64,000 nucleotides of DNA from Mytilisepta virgata (lineage: Eukaryota > Mollusca > Bivalvia > Mytilida > Mytilidae): contig CM051514.1 of NCBI GenBank assembly GCA_028015205.1, positions 42,362,150 through 42,426,149 on the forward strand, given 5' to 3'. Positions within the stretch are counted from its first letter, which is position 1. Each line of letters begins with the position of its first letter. The notes under the pieces were generated by a model, which saw only the letters and a program-made list of their open reading frames with translations, searched no databases and was not told the DNA's origin. A program made the translations under genes and the position numbers. This document shows positions 41,651 through 56,033 of this stretch, in pieces.

Positions 41651-44552
41651 CTGGGAGATTCTGGTTGTGTTTTCTAGGATTGACATTTTTAGCTGTTTAA
41701 AAATTTAAAACATTCACCCTTTTTAAAGAATAAAAACATAAAATTTAGAATTGTAATATAATGTTGTTGATATTGGGGAAATAAACGCTTTGTCCTATAA
41801 GATGATGTTTGTGTGTAGGTCCAATAATGATCCTGATATAAATTGTAATACAATTTTAAGTTTCTTTCAAATGTCTTGATTCGATAAATGCACACTAAAA
41901 TCTGACAAAGGAATGCTATCAGAAAAAAGACCGGATATTTAATAGTTAAGTGTAATGTTATTGCAGAAAAAATATAACGATATGTTACACTTTGTTGAGA
42001 ATTGTTTTAAAAAGTTTTACTCTTATAAATAATTCATCAAACTGTTCTATCGAATAACATTTAGAAAGTCTGCAGATATTATGCAATTGTTAACTTTTTA
42101 ATATTGCTTTGTTTAGAAAAAAATTATAGACTATTATAACGCATAATTGTATGTACTGATTAGAGACAAACTGGGGTATTGATTGTATCAATGAGGGAAG
42201 TCCTAAATATCCTAGGTAGAAATAGGTCGTGGTATGACATTTAATATCTTGCATGTGCTCACCATATACCGAATTCTACCAATATATTTTACATGAGAAA
42301 GAAAAAGAAATTAAAGCGTTGCAATTTTGTATATAAAACATGCGACCTGGAAATTTAGGAAAATTAGAAAACACAAAACAATATAATTCAATTCAATCAT
42401 CATGTACAAAAATATATAGTAGATTAGTGTATATAGTGTCTATATTTCACATTTTGAGCCTGCAGTACATATATTTATATGTACTATCTCGGTTTTATAA
42501 TTTAGAGCCAACAGTTATATTATATCATTAGAATATAGTAAATTGCTCTCGACCAAAGAAATTATAGGATTTGATGTTTCTTAATTGTGAAGAATAAATG
42601 TAAAACATGTTCTGAGTAAGGGATTATCCTATTGTTTTCTTACCATTCAAAACAATGAATTCCTATAAATGAGTTACAACTGTCCCGACGCTTATTTATC
42701 ACCTTACGTAATTTGTGAGAAGAGCTTATTAAATATTGAATTTGAATTTGAAAAAAACAAATAATAATTAACTGTTGTAGTTTTTAAGATCGGTAATGTT
42801 GAACGTTAAACACTATGAACACGATAAGACCAATACAAAACAGAAACATCTCATTAATTAAATGTTACCTATATCTTTATCTAAAGGTATTAATACTCTA
42901 AACTCAGATTACTTGGCCCGCGGCTGGTAAGAATCGACATTTTAATATTCCGATATAATTAAAACAGGAGGTAAAATTAATATTAGAATTTAATATATAT
43001 AAAAGGCTGATTAATTCTTTTAATTTGATTTGACCATTTAAATTTTAGCTATTTACTTTATATATGAAATAGTATTTAAATTATGTAAATACTTAAATTT
43101 ATTGAGTTGAACCGTAAATAAACAAAACGATAATTCCTTACTTAAATTTTAAATGTTTAACATTCATACTCACAATAAGGAAACACGGAAAGAGTTCAAT
43201 TTGACACCCCATCGGTACACCTGTATGCTTATTCCGTCTAAGATATACACAGCTGGAGGTGCCATGTGGAACTCTTTCCGGAATGACCATTGCATCGTAC
43301 TGTTTTGTCTGTCAATGTTTAAAATACAATAACTTAAATTTTCCCAAATTATTAGAAATGCCTTACACCACTACTTTATGCATTAACTATAAACCTTGCA
43401 CTGATCTTGCACTGATCTTGAAAACAATAATACTTAATTAAAACCAATCAAGAGGTCATTTGAGCCTTGAGAACTTTACAATATTCTAAGTTTGTAAGAA
43501 AATGTTAATCCCCTTCTTCCTGAAAAGTACTCGCTAAAGCTCGTACATAATCACGAAGAAAGGGATTATCATTCTCTTACATATACTTAAACCACTGCTG
43601 TGACGTCATCCTATTAATTTGCTGTGGTTTTTTTTCTAGAATCAACGCTTCTTTAATCTGTCACTGAAATTAAGTCATCAAATTATATTCAATTGTTCCG
43701 TTGTGTACTTAATTTCATTAAGTTTGAATTGGCTAATTTATTGATTTATGTTCACAGCTGGTATTAGTTTAAAAACTTACCTTTGACTTTTCTAATTTGT
43801 ATTTGCCGTGACTGGGGTTCGAACTCCCTCCTTGAAGTAAATTATGTGTCATATTTCAAGAACACATCGATAAAACCTTTCGGCTACCAATCGGATGATG
43901 CCCTAATGTCGTTTTTAATGTATCAATATGATACGGTACAATATACACATAGGGCTTTCGCCTTTATATATTTAAAAACGACGTTTGTATAGTGTAAGGT
44001 GGCAGCCGCATAGTTAGGATGAGTTGAGAGTAACACATAGTTGGAATATCTGTTTCGGCTTTCTTTTTTCTAAATCTTTGTGTTATCCTTAATATAATTT
44101 AGTAATAAGAAAAGATCAGTATTTTTTTATTTGATTTTTATCGACAATTTCATATAATTCAATAGAAAATTAGAACATTGTTATTTTGATTTTTATGGCA
44201 ATTTCATCTGTTTCACTGCATATTTTGACATATTTTTAAAATATAAAAAGTGTAAATCGAGTGGGTTTAAATTATTTTTTCTTCCAGTAACATTATGTTT
44301 TACTGGAAAATTATTTCTACTATGCTTTATATTGTCAATAATGGACAAATTTCTGAATGATAGGCCTTATATTGTAAGGTCATACGGTTTTGTATTAATT
44401 TTCATTTAGTATTAAAATCATCAACGTCACTGTGTATATATCAAATTGAATAGTAGTATAGAGAATTAAGTTAACTTAAGCTCAAACATAATAGGGTCTA
44501 ATTAAGAGAGGAACTGTAATTGAGAAAAGCCGCCACAACAATAGTTTAAGTA

Positions 44553-44651
44553 AGAGATACAACGGATAAGTGTGAATTCGTTGAAAACAATAAACTCGCC
44601 TCCGGCTCGTGGATTCTTTTTCTACGAATCCACACATATCCATTGTATCTC
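44553..44651. mobile_element. Hairpin element, ~30-bp arms
   Basis: GAGATACAACGGATAAGTGT with GAATTCGT on the left pairs with ACGAATCCACACATATCCAT and TGTATCTC on the right. The centre carries CTCGCCTCCGGCTCG. About 100 bp, non-coding. Confidence 0.7.
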
Positions 44652-45107
44652 CTATACCCAGATAACGATACAGACAACCAAAAGAACCACAGTACTGCAT
44701 ATTTGTTTTGTATTTTATACCTTACCTGTATCTATTCGCTTTTGTCATATTTGATATGGTAACATTCTGTTTTTTTTTTTACATATACCTAAAATGGAGT
44801 GTTGGAGCAACAGGAACCATTATCTTTTGCCATTTTGACTGTTCATATGTCTGGTGAAAATTGTTCGTGGACAAAAAAGATATTTGATTGTCGTAAATCA
44901 GATGAGATGATTTCCGATACATGTCGTATGCATAGATATGTCCACTATAGTAAGACTGAAAATGAAGACATGATAATTATGGTTAATTGATATGACCTAA
45001 TTCTTGATATTATGGACTTTTGCTCTCTTGCTCGTATGGTTTTACTGACATGGAAATATCAGTCCCTTTTCTTTTGTTCTTGGTCATTTTTCTTATGAAT
45101 CGCTCAC

Positions 45108-45150
45108 TTTTTACAGCCGTTAATACATGACCTTGGCAGAGTACATTCAT
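45108..45150 (-). CDS. EGF-repeat gene, 43-bp micro-exon
   Basis: Minus strand: acceptor ACTTAAG before 45,150, strong donor AA/GTGAGC after 45,108, entering in phase 1 and leaving in phase 2. It encodes DECTLPRSCINGCKK when the first base comes from a preceding exon. Phase 2 fits the next exon (39,602), giving …SCINGCKK-ECVPCSHGLSG, a coherent cysteine-rich unit. The acceptor's pyrimidine tract is poor, so it is less certain than the other exons. The exon before it, presumably with signal peptide, was not identified. Confidence 0.6.
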
Positions 45151-46348
45151 CTTAAGTCATGGCTTGAAATGAAACCGTTATAAATGGCTGGCTAAAATGA
45201 ATGGCTTAAACACTTAATTCTATTTCAAAATGTTTTGATACAGATACTCGTGTAGTGTAAATGTAAAAAAATATGTACCGGTTAGTGCTAGTAAGTGTGA
45301 GTAAATGAAAGGAATGCCTGCATGCATAATGTTAACTTGATCCTTAATGTACAATGACTTGACATGAGGGTAATATAAAACATGTTTCTTGCTAAGTATA
45401 AATCGGCAAAAGAATACCGTAGCGACAACACAGTGGGAAAAGTCCACAATTTCGAAGTCCAAGGATAAGACAAAGTCAGGAGAATGAAACAAAACAAACA
45501 AATTCCGCTTGGATACATGTATTACTAACAGAATTAAAAACGTATAATAAACTAAACAAAACCGGGAGTGACATCAGATGAACTGGAAGGGTAAGCATGT
45601 TCTGCTTTTAAACGACACCTTCACATTACCAGTAAAGTATCAAATCTGTTGAGGTGGCATTTCCAGTAAGGTGTGAATTCCAGAAGGACATGAAATCTGA
45701 CTGAAGATATCTAGTCTCACACGCAAGATAGAAACTTAGTATTGGCCAATCAATGATGAAAACTTTTGGGATGATGAAATTAACATAGACTGCACATAAC
45801 CGTGTCTTAGAAGTTTTATGTGACAGCAATTTTGCCCGCCGTATAACTCCCATGCACAACAGTAAATAATCAACTTTGAAATGTACACCCAATAGCTTAA
45901 GAAAGGAGAAGTTCACAATCGGAAAATTAAAATCATCACGTTGTCATGAAGTTTGATTTTAACCACCCATTATTATTTATGTACAGGTACAATTGTAGAT
46001 ATGAAGGAGAAGTTGGTGTGTATGGTCTCTTTAATGTCAAGTTCAAGAAGATAGATGCCATGTAGGTAATCCCTAAATTAGTAAAGATTATTAAGTGACA
46101 AAACAATATATAAAGCGGAAGACGAAATTAAAGGACTGAACTATTTTTAGTAGCCCTTGAAAAATTTGGCTTGATATAACATGTATTCAGTGGTTATGTT
46201 TTGGTTATATTTTCATATTTCACCTCAAGGTTCTGTTGTGCTTATCAAATAAATGTATTACTTACTACTCTTTTAACTTCCAACAGACTACACAAATGGG
46301 TGTTACAATATTCTTTCACATGTAACCTTAATAAAAACTTTACTAAAG
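45151..46348. other. No gene supported; probable 5' region of the EGF gene
   Basis: Two overlapping minus-strand frames at 45,220-45,518 and one at 45,626-45,916 have no recognisable features. A scrap at 45,560-45,610 (GGGAGTGACATCAG, then GGAAGGGTAAGCA) resembles the arm of the fold-back element at 4,935-5,487. Confidence 0.45.
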
Positions 46349-46960
46349 TCAGGAAATACCACAGGGATATTCGAAGGAGGGAAATATCGAAAATAACCTA
46401 CAAACGCCGGAGAACAACGAAGACAAGACACAAACACTACCAACACTATACTTAAAAAATATGAACATGGATGCCACCAAAAAATCTGGGGTAGACTGAG
46501 GTGCTCGGGAAGAGTAAGCAGTCTCTGCTTCCTTCAGGACAGCCGCCTTGCTGCCATTAGTCAAATTCGATATGAGGAAGGGACAACATCAATGGAACTG
46601 GTCCATTTTCATTGCTGAAACTGTTTTTTCATACCTGTCAACCAATTTGACGTCCATAAAACTTTAATAAGGATGACTGCAACTTAGGAGCAATATACCC
46701 TGTTTGAGCAACTTTTCTGTCAAGAGCCAGGCTCTGTCCAGGAAGTCAATGTGTATGTCACAAGCTCTAGAGTAACGTATACGTTGTGAAATATACACTC
46801 CATACGCCGGCGCTTCTGGAATGTTTCCGCTCAAATATGGGAAGTTGACGATTGGAAAGTCATCCCATTTATCGTAAAGTTTTGTATTCAGTCTTTCTCT
46901 GGTGTAAAGTTCGATGTGAAGGTCAAGATAAGATGCACGGTAAAGATAACTAGTCTTAGA
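46349..46960 (-). pseudogene. Penelope-like element, 5'-truncated 3' part (minus strand)
   Basis: The minus strand encodes, with frame damage, ASYLDLHIELYTRERLNTKL, FPYLSGNIPEAPAYGVYISQ, RIRYSRACDIHIDFLDRAWL and LTEKLLKQGILL. It then ends with the same tail (TTCGAATATCC, GGTATTTCCTGAC) as the copies at 2,010 and 28,605. Near 46,475-46,530 a piece reading GAGGTGCTCGGGAAGAGTAA resembles the fold-back arm motif. The 5' edge is near 46,960. It is clearly inactive. Confidence 0.75.
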
Positions 46961-48110
46961 GCAAAAAAGTTCATATTATCAAATGAAAAGGCTATAAATA
47001 CAGAATCTGCTGTAGACACTTCCTACTGGTCTCCTTTTTCAGCTCAAGATTTACGCAAAAATAATAATGCAATCACATGCAATGAACCAGAAGAAAACAT
47101 CAACCAGAACAAGTCAAATGATTTTTTTCTTGATGTATATTTCACATACCAGCCACTCGCCATAGTGGTACAATTGTGAATTTTGAATTCAAAAGAATAT
47201 TTAATATAAAATTGTCTATAATGCAGATGATACCATGTTATCGAAATCATTCTACTTTAACCTTAAATATTACCTTACTATATGTATTTACCTTATAAGA
47301 TGACAAGTGTATTGAGACTGGATTAGATACATTCTTTAAAGTCTGTCCGAACGAAGTTTTTCTTTGATCAATAGATGGTAGTGTAAAATATGTAGACCCT
47401 TGAGTACACGGCCTGGAAAAACTCCTACAATTACCATCGCATTATATTTTTCCCATTTCTTTTTCATACAGAGTCAAAGACCTAATAATTCTTAAGTGCT
47501 GTTATCATTTTTACATTGTACCTTTTCAAAAGTTTTAGTAACACCTGTAATTCATCGGACTGTTTAATATGCTATCACAGCTTATACGTTCATCCAAAAC
47601 ATATGAATATTACACTGATGTAGGACTCAATGTTGCAGTGCATGTAAAGGATAATGCTAACTTTGAATGATGTTATATACACGAAAAACATTTATAGGAA
47701 TGATATTTTTTTATCATTTAAATCTTTCATATTTCACACGTGTACCAATTTTCATCTTAAGGTCAGGTGTTTAGTTTTATATAATTTTGCTCGGGGAAAA
47801 ACTCTTAAACCGCATTGATTCCAAGATTGACGTTGAAAGTTGATTATTATACAATTGTCAAACAATCAATTATCAAACAATACCTTTAAACAAATGTATT
47901 ATAATCTTAAATTTAAAATTACAACTATAATATGCCAGTATACATGTAAATTTTATTTAAAAGTTTAGAGGTTTGAGAAACAAGAAATTTGTTTGAAATA
48001 TTTGTTTGTCTTAGTTGACACTATTAAAATGTCAAATTATTATTTCATGTGCAGACTGTTCCAGATATTTTAAAATTAGTATTCACCTTACCCATAACAT
48101 AATCTCATAG
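46961..48110. other. No gene seen
   Basis: AT-rich. The frames at 46,916-47,250 overlap on both strands without family features. Copy B homology starts at 48,111 only because copy A begins at base 1. Confidence 0.5.
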
Positions 48111-48190
48111 CAATTTTACATGGTGTACGACATTGGCCATTTTTCTTCTGTGCTCCTTGACAACATTGTCCATTTGCTAATTTGTTATCT

Positions 48191-48528
48191 ATCGTAAGTT
48201 CACTTATCATAACATCCAGTATCGTGTATCCATTCACACTTATCTGAAAGGGAAGGATAAATAGAAGAGTATTATATCGTAAGTTCACTTTTCATTACAT
48301 TCAGTATCGTGTAACCATTCACACTTATCTGAAAGGGAAGGGTAAATAGAAGAGTATATATCGTAAGTTCACTTTTCATTACATTCAGTATCGTGTGCCC
48401 ATTCACACTTATCTGAACGGGAATGGTAAATAGAAGAGTATTATATCGTAAGTTCACTTATCCTGACATCCAGTATCGTGGATTCACTCACATTTATCTG
48501 AAAGGGAAGAGTAAATACAAGAGTATTA
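48191..48528. repeat. 84-85 bp minisatellite, four units (copy B)
   Basis: Same four-unit array as at 81-418, with the same unit number and only two or three base differences. Confidence 0.95.
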
Positions 48529-49831
48529 CAGTCCAACACACCCGAAGTATTGAAAACAAGATGTAAGATATGCCAGTTGACAGACTATAGAATTGGGAAA
48601 TCAAAAAATAAAAAGATTCAGCAATTTTACATCATATATTTAAAAGTAGTTAAAGTAATATAAAAGAAACCAACATTTATTTTTTAATTTGTACATTTTT
48701 TACATAATTTATTGTGACAAAATTATAGTCTATCAATGTGTTGCGGACAACGCGATTCCCAGGTTATCACAAAATGCTCTCCGAATTACTTTTTCTGTAG
48801 TACAATTGTAGCTATGATGTGTGGTACAAGTTAGCTATTTTATGAGAGCATAAACACAGAAACAAACAAATACACAAACATTAGTGTATTTCAACTAAGC
48901 TTGGTAGAGTTGTGCTACCTCCTCTTAACTTTCACGGTTATGTCAATCTGCGATACCCCTCTTTTGTCTTGTATCTGTTTTACTGATGACGTAATGTTTT
49001 TCTTGTTCATAAACAACAAAATGGATAACAGAAGCAGTCAGTAATGAAATACAAATTTTAACGACACCCAACATACTTCACCCCGTAATAAAACTAATAT
49101 AAAAAATAACAAAAAAAAACAAACATGAACACAAAAAGAAGTCAAGATTGTCTGACTCGGTACAGACTGTGAACTGTGGTGGGGTTGGATCAGATGATAA
49201 ATACATACACCTTCCCCTTATTTACCCTGACTCTATGGAATACTATAAATGCAAATATAGTATGATTACACACAAGGTGGCAACTCATACGTTATTCCAA
49301 AGCCTAGGCTTTTTACTTGACGTTTTTCACTAAGTCAAGGGTAAATTGCATTAAAATAAAACACAAAATAAGAGTTGAAGCTATATGTTTAGCATTGATT
49401 AGCAGTTGGCCATTAAAAGATACTTATCTTAACAAAGTATGTTTCAAATTTTAACAAGATATATTGAGCACATCGAAGTCGACACGTTTTTTAATTTACC
49501 CGAAAATAGCTAATTTTGTGATTTTTCGTGCATATTTGATTTTGTTATGGACAAGGCGACATAACTCCATAACAACATCTGACTTTGATAAGGTAACAGT
49601 ACAGAGGAGCCTCAGGAAGTTTCAGTCTGTTGAGTCTCTTTAGCAACTTCAAACTTTGATCACAGATACAAAGAACTTGGTAATATTTTGTAACCATTTT
49701 TCACCATTTTAGTAACGATGATTTCAGTTTTTTTTAGAATGATTATGAATATTTACACTGGAAACAATAAGAAAATGTTTTCATGTACTTATTAATAAAG
49801 TTTAATTTTTTTTAAGTAGAAAGGCTACAAA

Positions 49832-50119
49832 GCCTGTAAAACATAGATTGACGTCCTGGACAGACCCTGGTCCTGACAGAAAAGTTACTCAGACAGGGGT
49901 ATGTTTCTCTTCTGTTGCAGCCATCCTTAACAAAGTTTTATGGACGTCATCATGACTTGTTTGACAGATATAAAAACACCGTTTCCAAAATGAAAAATAC
50001 TGTTTTATTTTGTTTGTCTTGTATTCGTTGTTTTCAGGAGGTTGTCAGTTTTTTTCGATTTTCCCCTCCTTCGAATATCCTTTTGGTATATGTATTTCTT
50101 GACTTTACTTATGTTTGCA
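49832..50119 (+). mobile_element. Penelope-like element, 5'-truncated 3' end (copy B)
   Basis: Counterpart of 1,722-2,010. One A fewer in a run near 49,974 changes the frame relative to copy A, so the small open frame differs in its C-terminal half. This indicates no coding constraint. Confidence 0.65.
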
Positions 50120-51225
50120 AGAACTACAAAAAATGGTTATACAGTACCTACTAACCCATTTGTTGGAATCGGGTCGCCGGAAGAAGCCATATCGGCGCTC
50201 GGAAATCTAGTAAGATCGTAAAAACACGCTCATATTACAATTAAATCTGATTATATCAATAATGGAGAAAAAAATCCTAAATACGATAAAACAAGATTGC
50301 GATCGCACTCCTATCCCTGTGCATTGGTATAATAAATATTTATAATATTATACAGGTTTTCACTTATTGATGTCTCTCCTCCCTCGAACGAAATTTTACT
50401 TTCAAACGCTTGCTATACAAATTTATAATATATTTTTTTAAATTTCTGTGTAAGGTTAGCGTTTACTTTTTCCACTTGAATACTTGCATTTATTTTTGAA
50501 GTACCCTTATAGTCATTATAACACAACTGCAACCCTTAGCGCTTTGTGTTGATTTAAGCTATTTATGATAGCTTGTCTTAATTCCTAGTAAATCAGTGTT
50601 AAACTTACATTTGATAGACATCCAACTCCATACAGAATTAAGAGACATCTGTATAAAAACATGTCGTTCTTCATTTACAGCTGTCCCTTGTACCCGTATT
50701 ATGTTATGCAATAAAAACCGTGTTATCACTCACAATATATAAATAAATTTTAACATCGTGTAAAGTTTACAACTGATAATATTTTCATTTTCATTTCAAT
50801 CACTCATTTTGGAAAATAAATAGAAATATTGATAGGGATCTTTTTAGCTAAATTAAAAAGATGATGTGAATTGTTTTTGTTATTTTGAAGTTTCATGATT
50901 CAGAAGACAGGAAATAGAGCAGCAGTTAACAGATTGGTTAATTAGCTTCCATCAATTATACTTCGCATACATGATATCATATTCTGATCTTATTTTTCCG
51001 TCATAATTTATTCATTTCCTTATTATTTATAGCAATTTTGAAAACACGTTATATTATTCCACTATATATATTAATTCATAGCAGTGTACATATGTTATTG
51101 GTTGAGACTCTCCCATATGATATTGAACAAAACATCGTATTTCCCTCTCAGATTCGTGTTTCACCATCAGATCCCAGTTATTCGAAATGCTAGGGATTTT
51201 AGTGGAATAAATCATTAATTTCCCG

Positions 51226-51341
51226 TGCATTATTGAAATGTGAAAATTTGTTCACCCTCTAAAAGTCATGTTTCCCTCGGGCAAGCCCTGGGGAAACATT
51301 ACTTTCCTCGGGTAAACAAATCTTCATATTTCACTAATGCA
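51226..51341. mobile_element. Short fold-back (MITE-like) element, copy B
   Basis: Same hairpin as at 3,118-3,233 with one visible base change. Confidence 0.75.
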
Positions 51342-52290
51342 AAGGAAATAAATGTATAGTTCCTAATAAAACATTAACGCCTTTATTCTGTAGCCCCAAT
51401 ATAGCCGACTACTCGTTCATTAAAAGTTTAACTAACATTTTTAATGAAATTTATCAATCTGTAATCACAAAATAAATATGACAAGTATTATCATAGGTTT
51501 ACGTTGCAATATGTTATCATATATGACATTGTACTAACGAATTAACCGATATTTATTTTGTGTATAAATAAGTACATATAACTGTCATAACTGTAAAAGC
51601 AAGAGACTTCCAAAACAATCATATATTCAGAAAGTGATTGTTGCACGACAAAGGGCCATTTGAGCTATTGCCATCACTTGATTATCATTATAAACTTTCT
51701 TTTAAAGATCTTATCCTCTGACACAACTGGGCCAAAACAAGGTAGCTATGGTCCTTAGGTGGTCTTCTGGTAGAATGTATATATATCCGATGATCCTAGG
51801 CTGCCTGCCATCCAAAATGTCCACAAGAGCCGAACATAGTTTAACATACGCCCCTAAGGGAAATTTATTAATGATCTTTTATAACAAATATGCGAAAAGA
51901 TCGTTAGTTACATTAAGCATGAAATACAGTAGTCGAGAAAAATATGAATAACTCAAGAAAAACTCGCAATGCGACTTTTCCTCTTTAAATAAAAAATCAT
52001 AATGTTATTATATATAAAAAATAAAAGAGCTGTCATTTTAGAGCTTAGACATAACCCGGCCCAAAGACATAGGTCCAAAACTTAAGATGGAATGGTTTAA
52101 CATGAATTTAATGTGACACCGGTACATAAGTCGGTATACATCCTTAAAACCAACCATAATTATTCTTCATACCATTTATAAAATAATTGTTGCCCATCAA
52201 TGCTGAACCTTTTTTCATATAGTGAAAAATCGGGCAGCATTATTTGATAGGAAGTAAATGTATATGTTCCGAAAGTAAAAAATGTTAACT

Positions 52291-52712
52291 CACTATACGA
52301 CTCATCATGGTCATGTTTCACACCAATAGTGAATTGTTTGTAGCCTATAGTTGCTAAACATTTAGCGAACAAAAAATTCCATATAGGCCATATGGTGAAC
52401 AAAGTACGGCTGCAGCGTCAAACAGGAAGTAGATGTGCCACACTATCAAAATCGGTAAACACTTTACAACTCATTATGGTAATGCTTCTCACCAGCTTTG
52501 ACTTAGTTGTGACCTGTAGTTAGTGAGAATTTTACGACCAAAAATTTGCATAGGCCATAAATTTATTCGCCGCAGCATCAAACAGGAAGTAGATGTGGCA
52601 CAGTTATAAAATCGGTAAGCACTTTAGAACTCATCATGTTCATGCTTTATACCAACTTTGAATTAATTGTAACCTGTAGCTGCTGAGAAATTTGCGACAG
52701 AACATTTCGTGA
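52291..52712. repeat. Degenerate ~160 bp tandem repeat (copy B)
   Basis: Counterpart of 4,180-4,600. A small insertion near 52,385 interrupts the minus-strand frame that is open in copy A. Confidence 0.75.
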
Positions 52713-53045
52713 TGGACAGACGGATAGAAATACTTTTTAGTTTTTGATTTGGAATCAGGGCCTCGGAAAACCTGAAAGTTCTTTTGTTTCTATTTAGACA
52801 AATTCCACACAATTATGTGGCTATATAAACGTAGACTACTGGTTCTTACACGGGTTCAAGGTGAAGACTGGACAATTTTCAGAAGTAAACCAGTACATAC
52901 CCACTTCTTCGATAGGGGTATAATTAAACCGTTAAACTCCCATTTGCTTATATTTGGACAGATGTAATATTTCAACATTTGGGCTTTAAAAAATTCGGTG
53001 TTTTAAATTTGTATAAGCTGTGTGGTACAAATATTAAAATAAAGA

Positions 53046-53597
53046 GGACAAATATACTTAAGGAGAAATCCAAAAAACGTTATCCGTTAGATAGACAAAA
53101 CCCGAGAATACAAATGAACAACCACAAGCACAACAATTAAACACTGAAAACTAAAAAAATAATGAACAACACGAACTTCTATAAAAACCAGGAGTGAACT
53201 CAGGTGCTACGGAAGGGTAAGCAGTTCCTCCTCAGTATACGGCACGCGTTGTGAAGTTCAACAAAGTCAATCCAGTGGTAGTCACAAATCGGTGTACGTA
53301 CGTGAAATGTTACGACAGTGGGAACAAGTCCAATAAATTTCGTAATATTTCACGTAACTCCACCGATTTGTCACTATCACCGGATTGACGTTGTTGTCGT
53401 ATACGGATTAGAAACTGCTTACCCTGCCGGTGCCCCTGAGTTCACTCTTGGTTTTTATAGGAGTTTGTGTTGTTCGTTGTTTTTTTTTTTAGTTTTAAGT
53501 GTTTTATTTGTTGTGCTTGTGTTTGTTCATTTGTCTTCCAGCGTTTGTGTGTCTACTGGATTTAGTTTTTTTGTTTGCTCAATAGGTTTATATGTCC
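53046..53597. mobile_element. Long near-palindromic fold-back element, copy B
   Basis: Counterpart of 4,935-5,487 with the same arms and loop. A length change in the T run near 53,480 fuses the two small open frames of copy A, again showing that these frames are not maintained. Confidence 0.85.
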
Positions 53598-54950
53598 CCT
53601 TAAGCAATTAAAAAAAAAGTTTTTTTATATTTTATAAATAGATAATATAAAGTATATCTAAGTGACTCGTTATAAAACTAAAGGATATTTTCAATTTGTT
53701 TTTCTCCCCTTCACATTTCTTATCTGTGTATTGTTAGTCATGACTGGCACTGAAAAAGTGTGGATGATAGGGCGGCCTTCATTTTTTCGATAACTACAGA
53801 AGGGTCTGGATTCAAATATTTTTTGTTTTTAATTCGGAATCCTGGCGGCGGAAAGCTTTAACGTTCATTTTTTTTCTGTTTTGTCAAATGTTTATATGCA
53901 AAAATGTTGCGCAATTATGTGCCCATATAAACATAGACTAAAAGGTTCTTACACGAGTTCAAGTTTATTGTGCGTTTTTTATTCTTTTAGTAATATATGT
54001 ATCCTTATCGCTTTTCTTTGTTGTGTTCCATTCTCCTGACTTTTCTTTTCCCTGGACGTCGAATTTGTGGACTTTTCCCACTGTTTTGTCGCTTCGGTAT
54101 TCTTTGTCGATATTATAAAACAGTAATTAAGGGAAGACAGTTTTATTAAAATGTTGATAAAATATATAGAACGAAAAGAACAATGCCCCATTTTCTTATA
54201 TTTATAATTACAATCATTACATGTACAAATTAACCCGGAATATCTTCTTTATCATTTTTATTATATACCATCTAAACAAAATTAATATAAATCAAGCCAC
54301 GAATGCGGACATCTTTATGAATAAAATGTGAAAAATGCCTAAAATATTGAAGAAATAATTTTGTTGACAAACGTTCTGGGCCGCAAGAAGCTTTAATCTC
54401 TAAAGTTGACTTATATGGTATGCTGAAAGAAAATGAAAGTGTAAATAAAACAATTAATACAATAAATTATATATACTCGTGCGTCACATTTGAGGGTATT
54501 CGGTGTATAAATCTCTTCCATCTTGTCTTGTTGACCAATACAATGCAGCTATGTAGTCTCGTCATAACGACATGCAGCACAAAACAACGATGGAATTTGT
54601 AGTATGACATTTATTTTAAATATCTAATGGTTTTCGGTATTTTAGTGATACATCGACAAACTGTGTCCAGGATAGAGCCTAAAGGATGACTGTCTTCAAG
54701 AAAGACCAGTTACATATCAGAGGATCGTACAGGAGGACATGAACAAGAGTGAAAAAGAAAATAAAGCGTCATTCACGATAAACGAAGAATAAAAATCTGA
54801 TTTGACCTTATGTTTTTATCAATTTGTACGAAGCATTGAATACTTTGTATACTGTCAAATTTAATGTGAAGTACTTTATATTTATACCGTCTTATAATCT
54901 TGCGTAAAATAATAATAAGATTTTAGTTAACGAATATGAAAATCAGGTAC

Positions 54951-55098
54951 CTGTAGTTGACTTCTATATCCTTGTATTCCAGATTTATCGTTTCATCACT
55001 GCAAATATACCGTTCCGTAAAGATTTTTACTGAAGAGATTACATTCTTGATTGCACGTTTTCTGAGTGCACTTGGATCAAGTTGTAATTGGATAATAT
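54951..55098 (-). pseudogene. Copy B of 148-bp exon downstream of EGF exon (still open)
   Basis: Same as the copy at 6,839-6,986; I see no base difference. The acceptor and donor are both kept. The upstream EGF exon at 56,676-57,551 has stops. Confidence 0.6.
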
Positions 55099-56033
55099 CT
55101 ATAAAATTAAAATGCAACAAACGTTATATCTGATTTTTGTGAATCAATCAATCATTAAATAACTAAACTATATCGAGATTAAAAATTCGGGATAAAAATC
55201 TACAACTCCTTTGCCACGATTATCTCAATAAACGACGTTTGTCATTCTGAAAATGTTGCTTTGAGATAATTGAGCGTTATTCCATTACAGTAAGGATTCT
55301 TTATTGGAAATAAAATCTTGAATATACCAAATACTACCTCAAATATTTAATGAATTTCTATGACCAACGAGTGTAGGAATAAAGTTTTTGTGGAAGTATA
55401 ATCGACTTTAAGAGTTCTTTCAGGTATGTCTTTTGAATAGCTACATAGAAAGGTTGATTTGGCAGTCAAATAAAGTGTGTCAAATATTTTTATTTGACAT
55501 TCGTTTAGTAAAATTGTTTTTATTCCCATGCACCTTTATCGTTATTTGCAATGAAAGTTTTTTTTTGTTTTCGGATTCACAGTTTTCTCCCAGGATGACG
55601 CGCAAAAAACTGACCTTTCCAAATAAGCTGGAAATGCGCTATTTTGTTAACTTTGTCAGATAAAAGATAACAAATCATTGTTGCAGGATAAACACAATAT
55701 ATTTAAATTGTTGGAAAAATATACATTTATTTTCTGCCCTCTGCGAAAGAGACGAGAAAAGCTCTACAAACCCCACATTCCCATACGTTTCTAAGGCTCA
55801 TGAAAATTTAATATATCTATATATAGCATATATTTAGAGTAAAATACATACTTTCTAAATATGCATTATACATGATTTTGCAAGACCTGTATCACCTACC
55901 CTATATTGCATACTCTATATCGCACCCCTAAATCTATATCGAATACTGTATATCGCACTCCTACTCGTAACACTTTTATTCTGTTCGTGTGTAAAACAAT
56001 GGTCCATTGTTGAACTATACTAGTATAATATAA

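Larger units (their letters stand above)
39603..45107 (-). other. Intron of the EGF gene
   Basis: A 5.5-kb interval between two small exons with matching phase 2. It contains a degenerate tandem array (40,300-41,650) and a hairpin element (44,553-44,651). Small frames such as 43,783-43,992 and 44,799-44,990 have no family features. A 92-bp imperfect hairpin lies at about 43,190-43,282 (GGAAAGAGTTC with its inverse). Confidence 0.65.

Noticed and set aside
43805..43835. GGGGTTCGAACTCCC resembling a tRNA B box
   Set aside because: No A box at the right distance and no cloverleaf could be drawn. A similar lone B-box-like site near 14,185 was rejected for the same reason.
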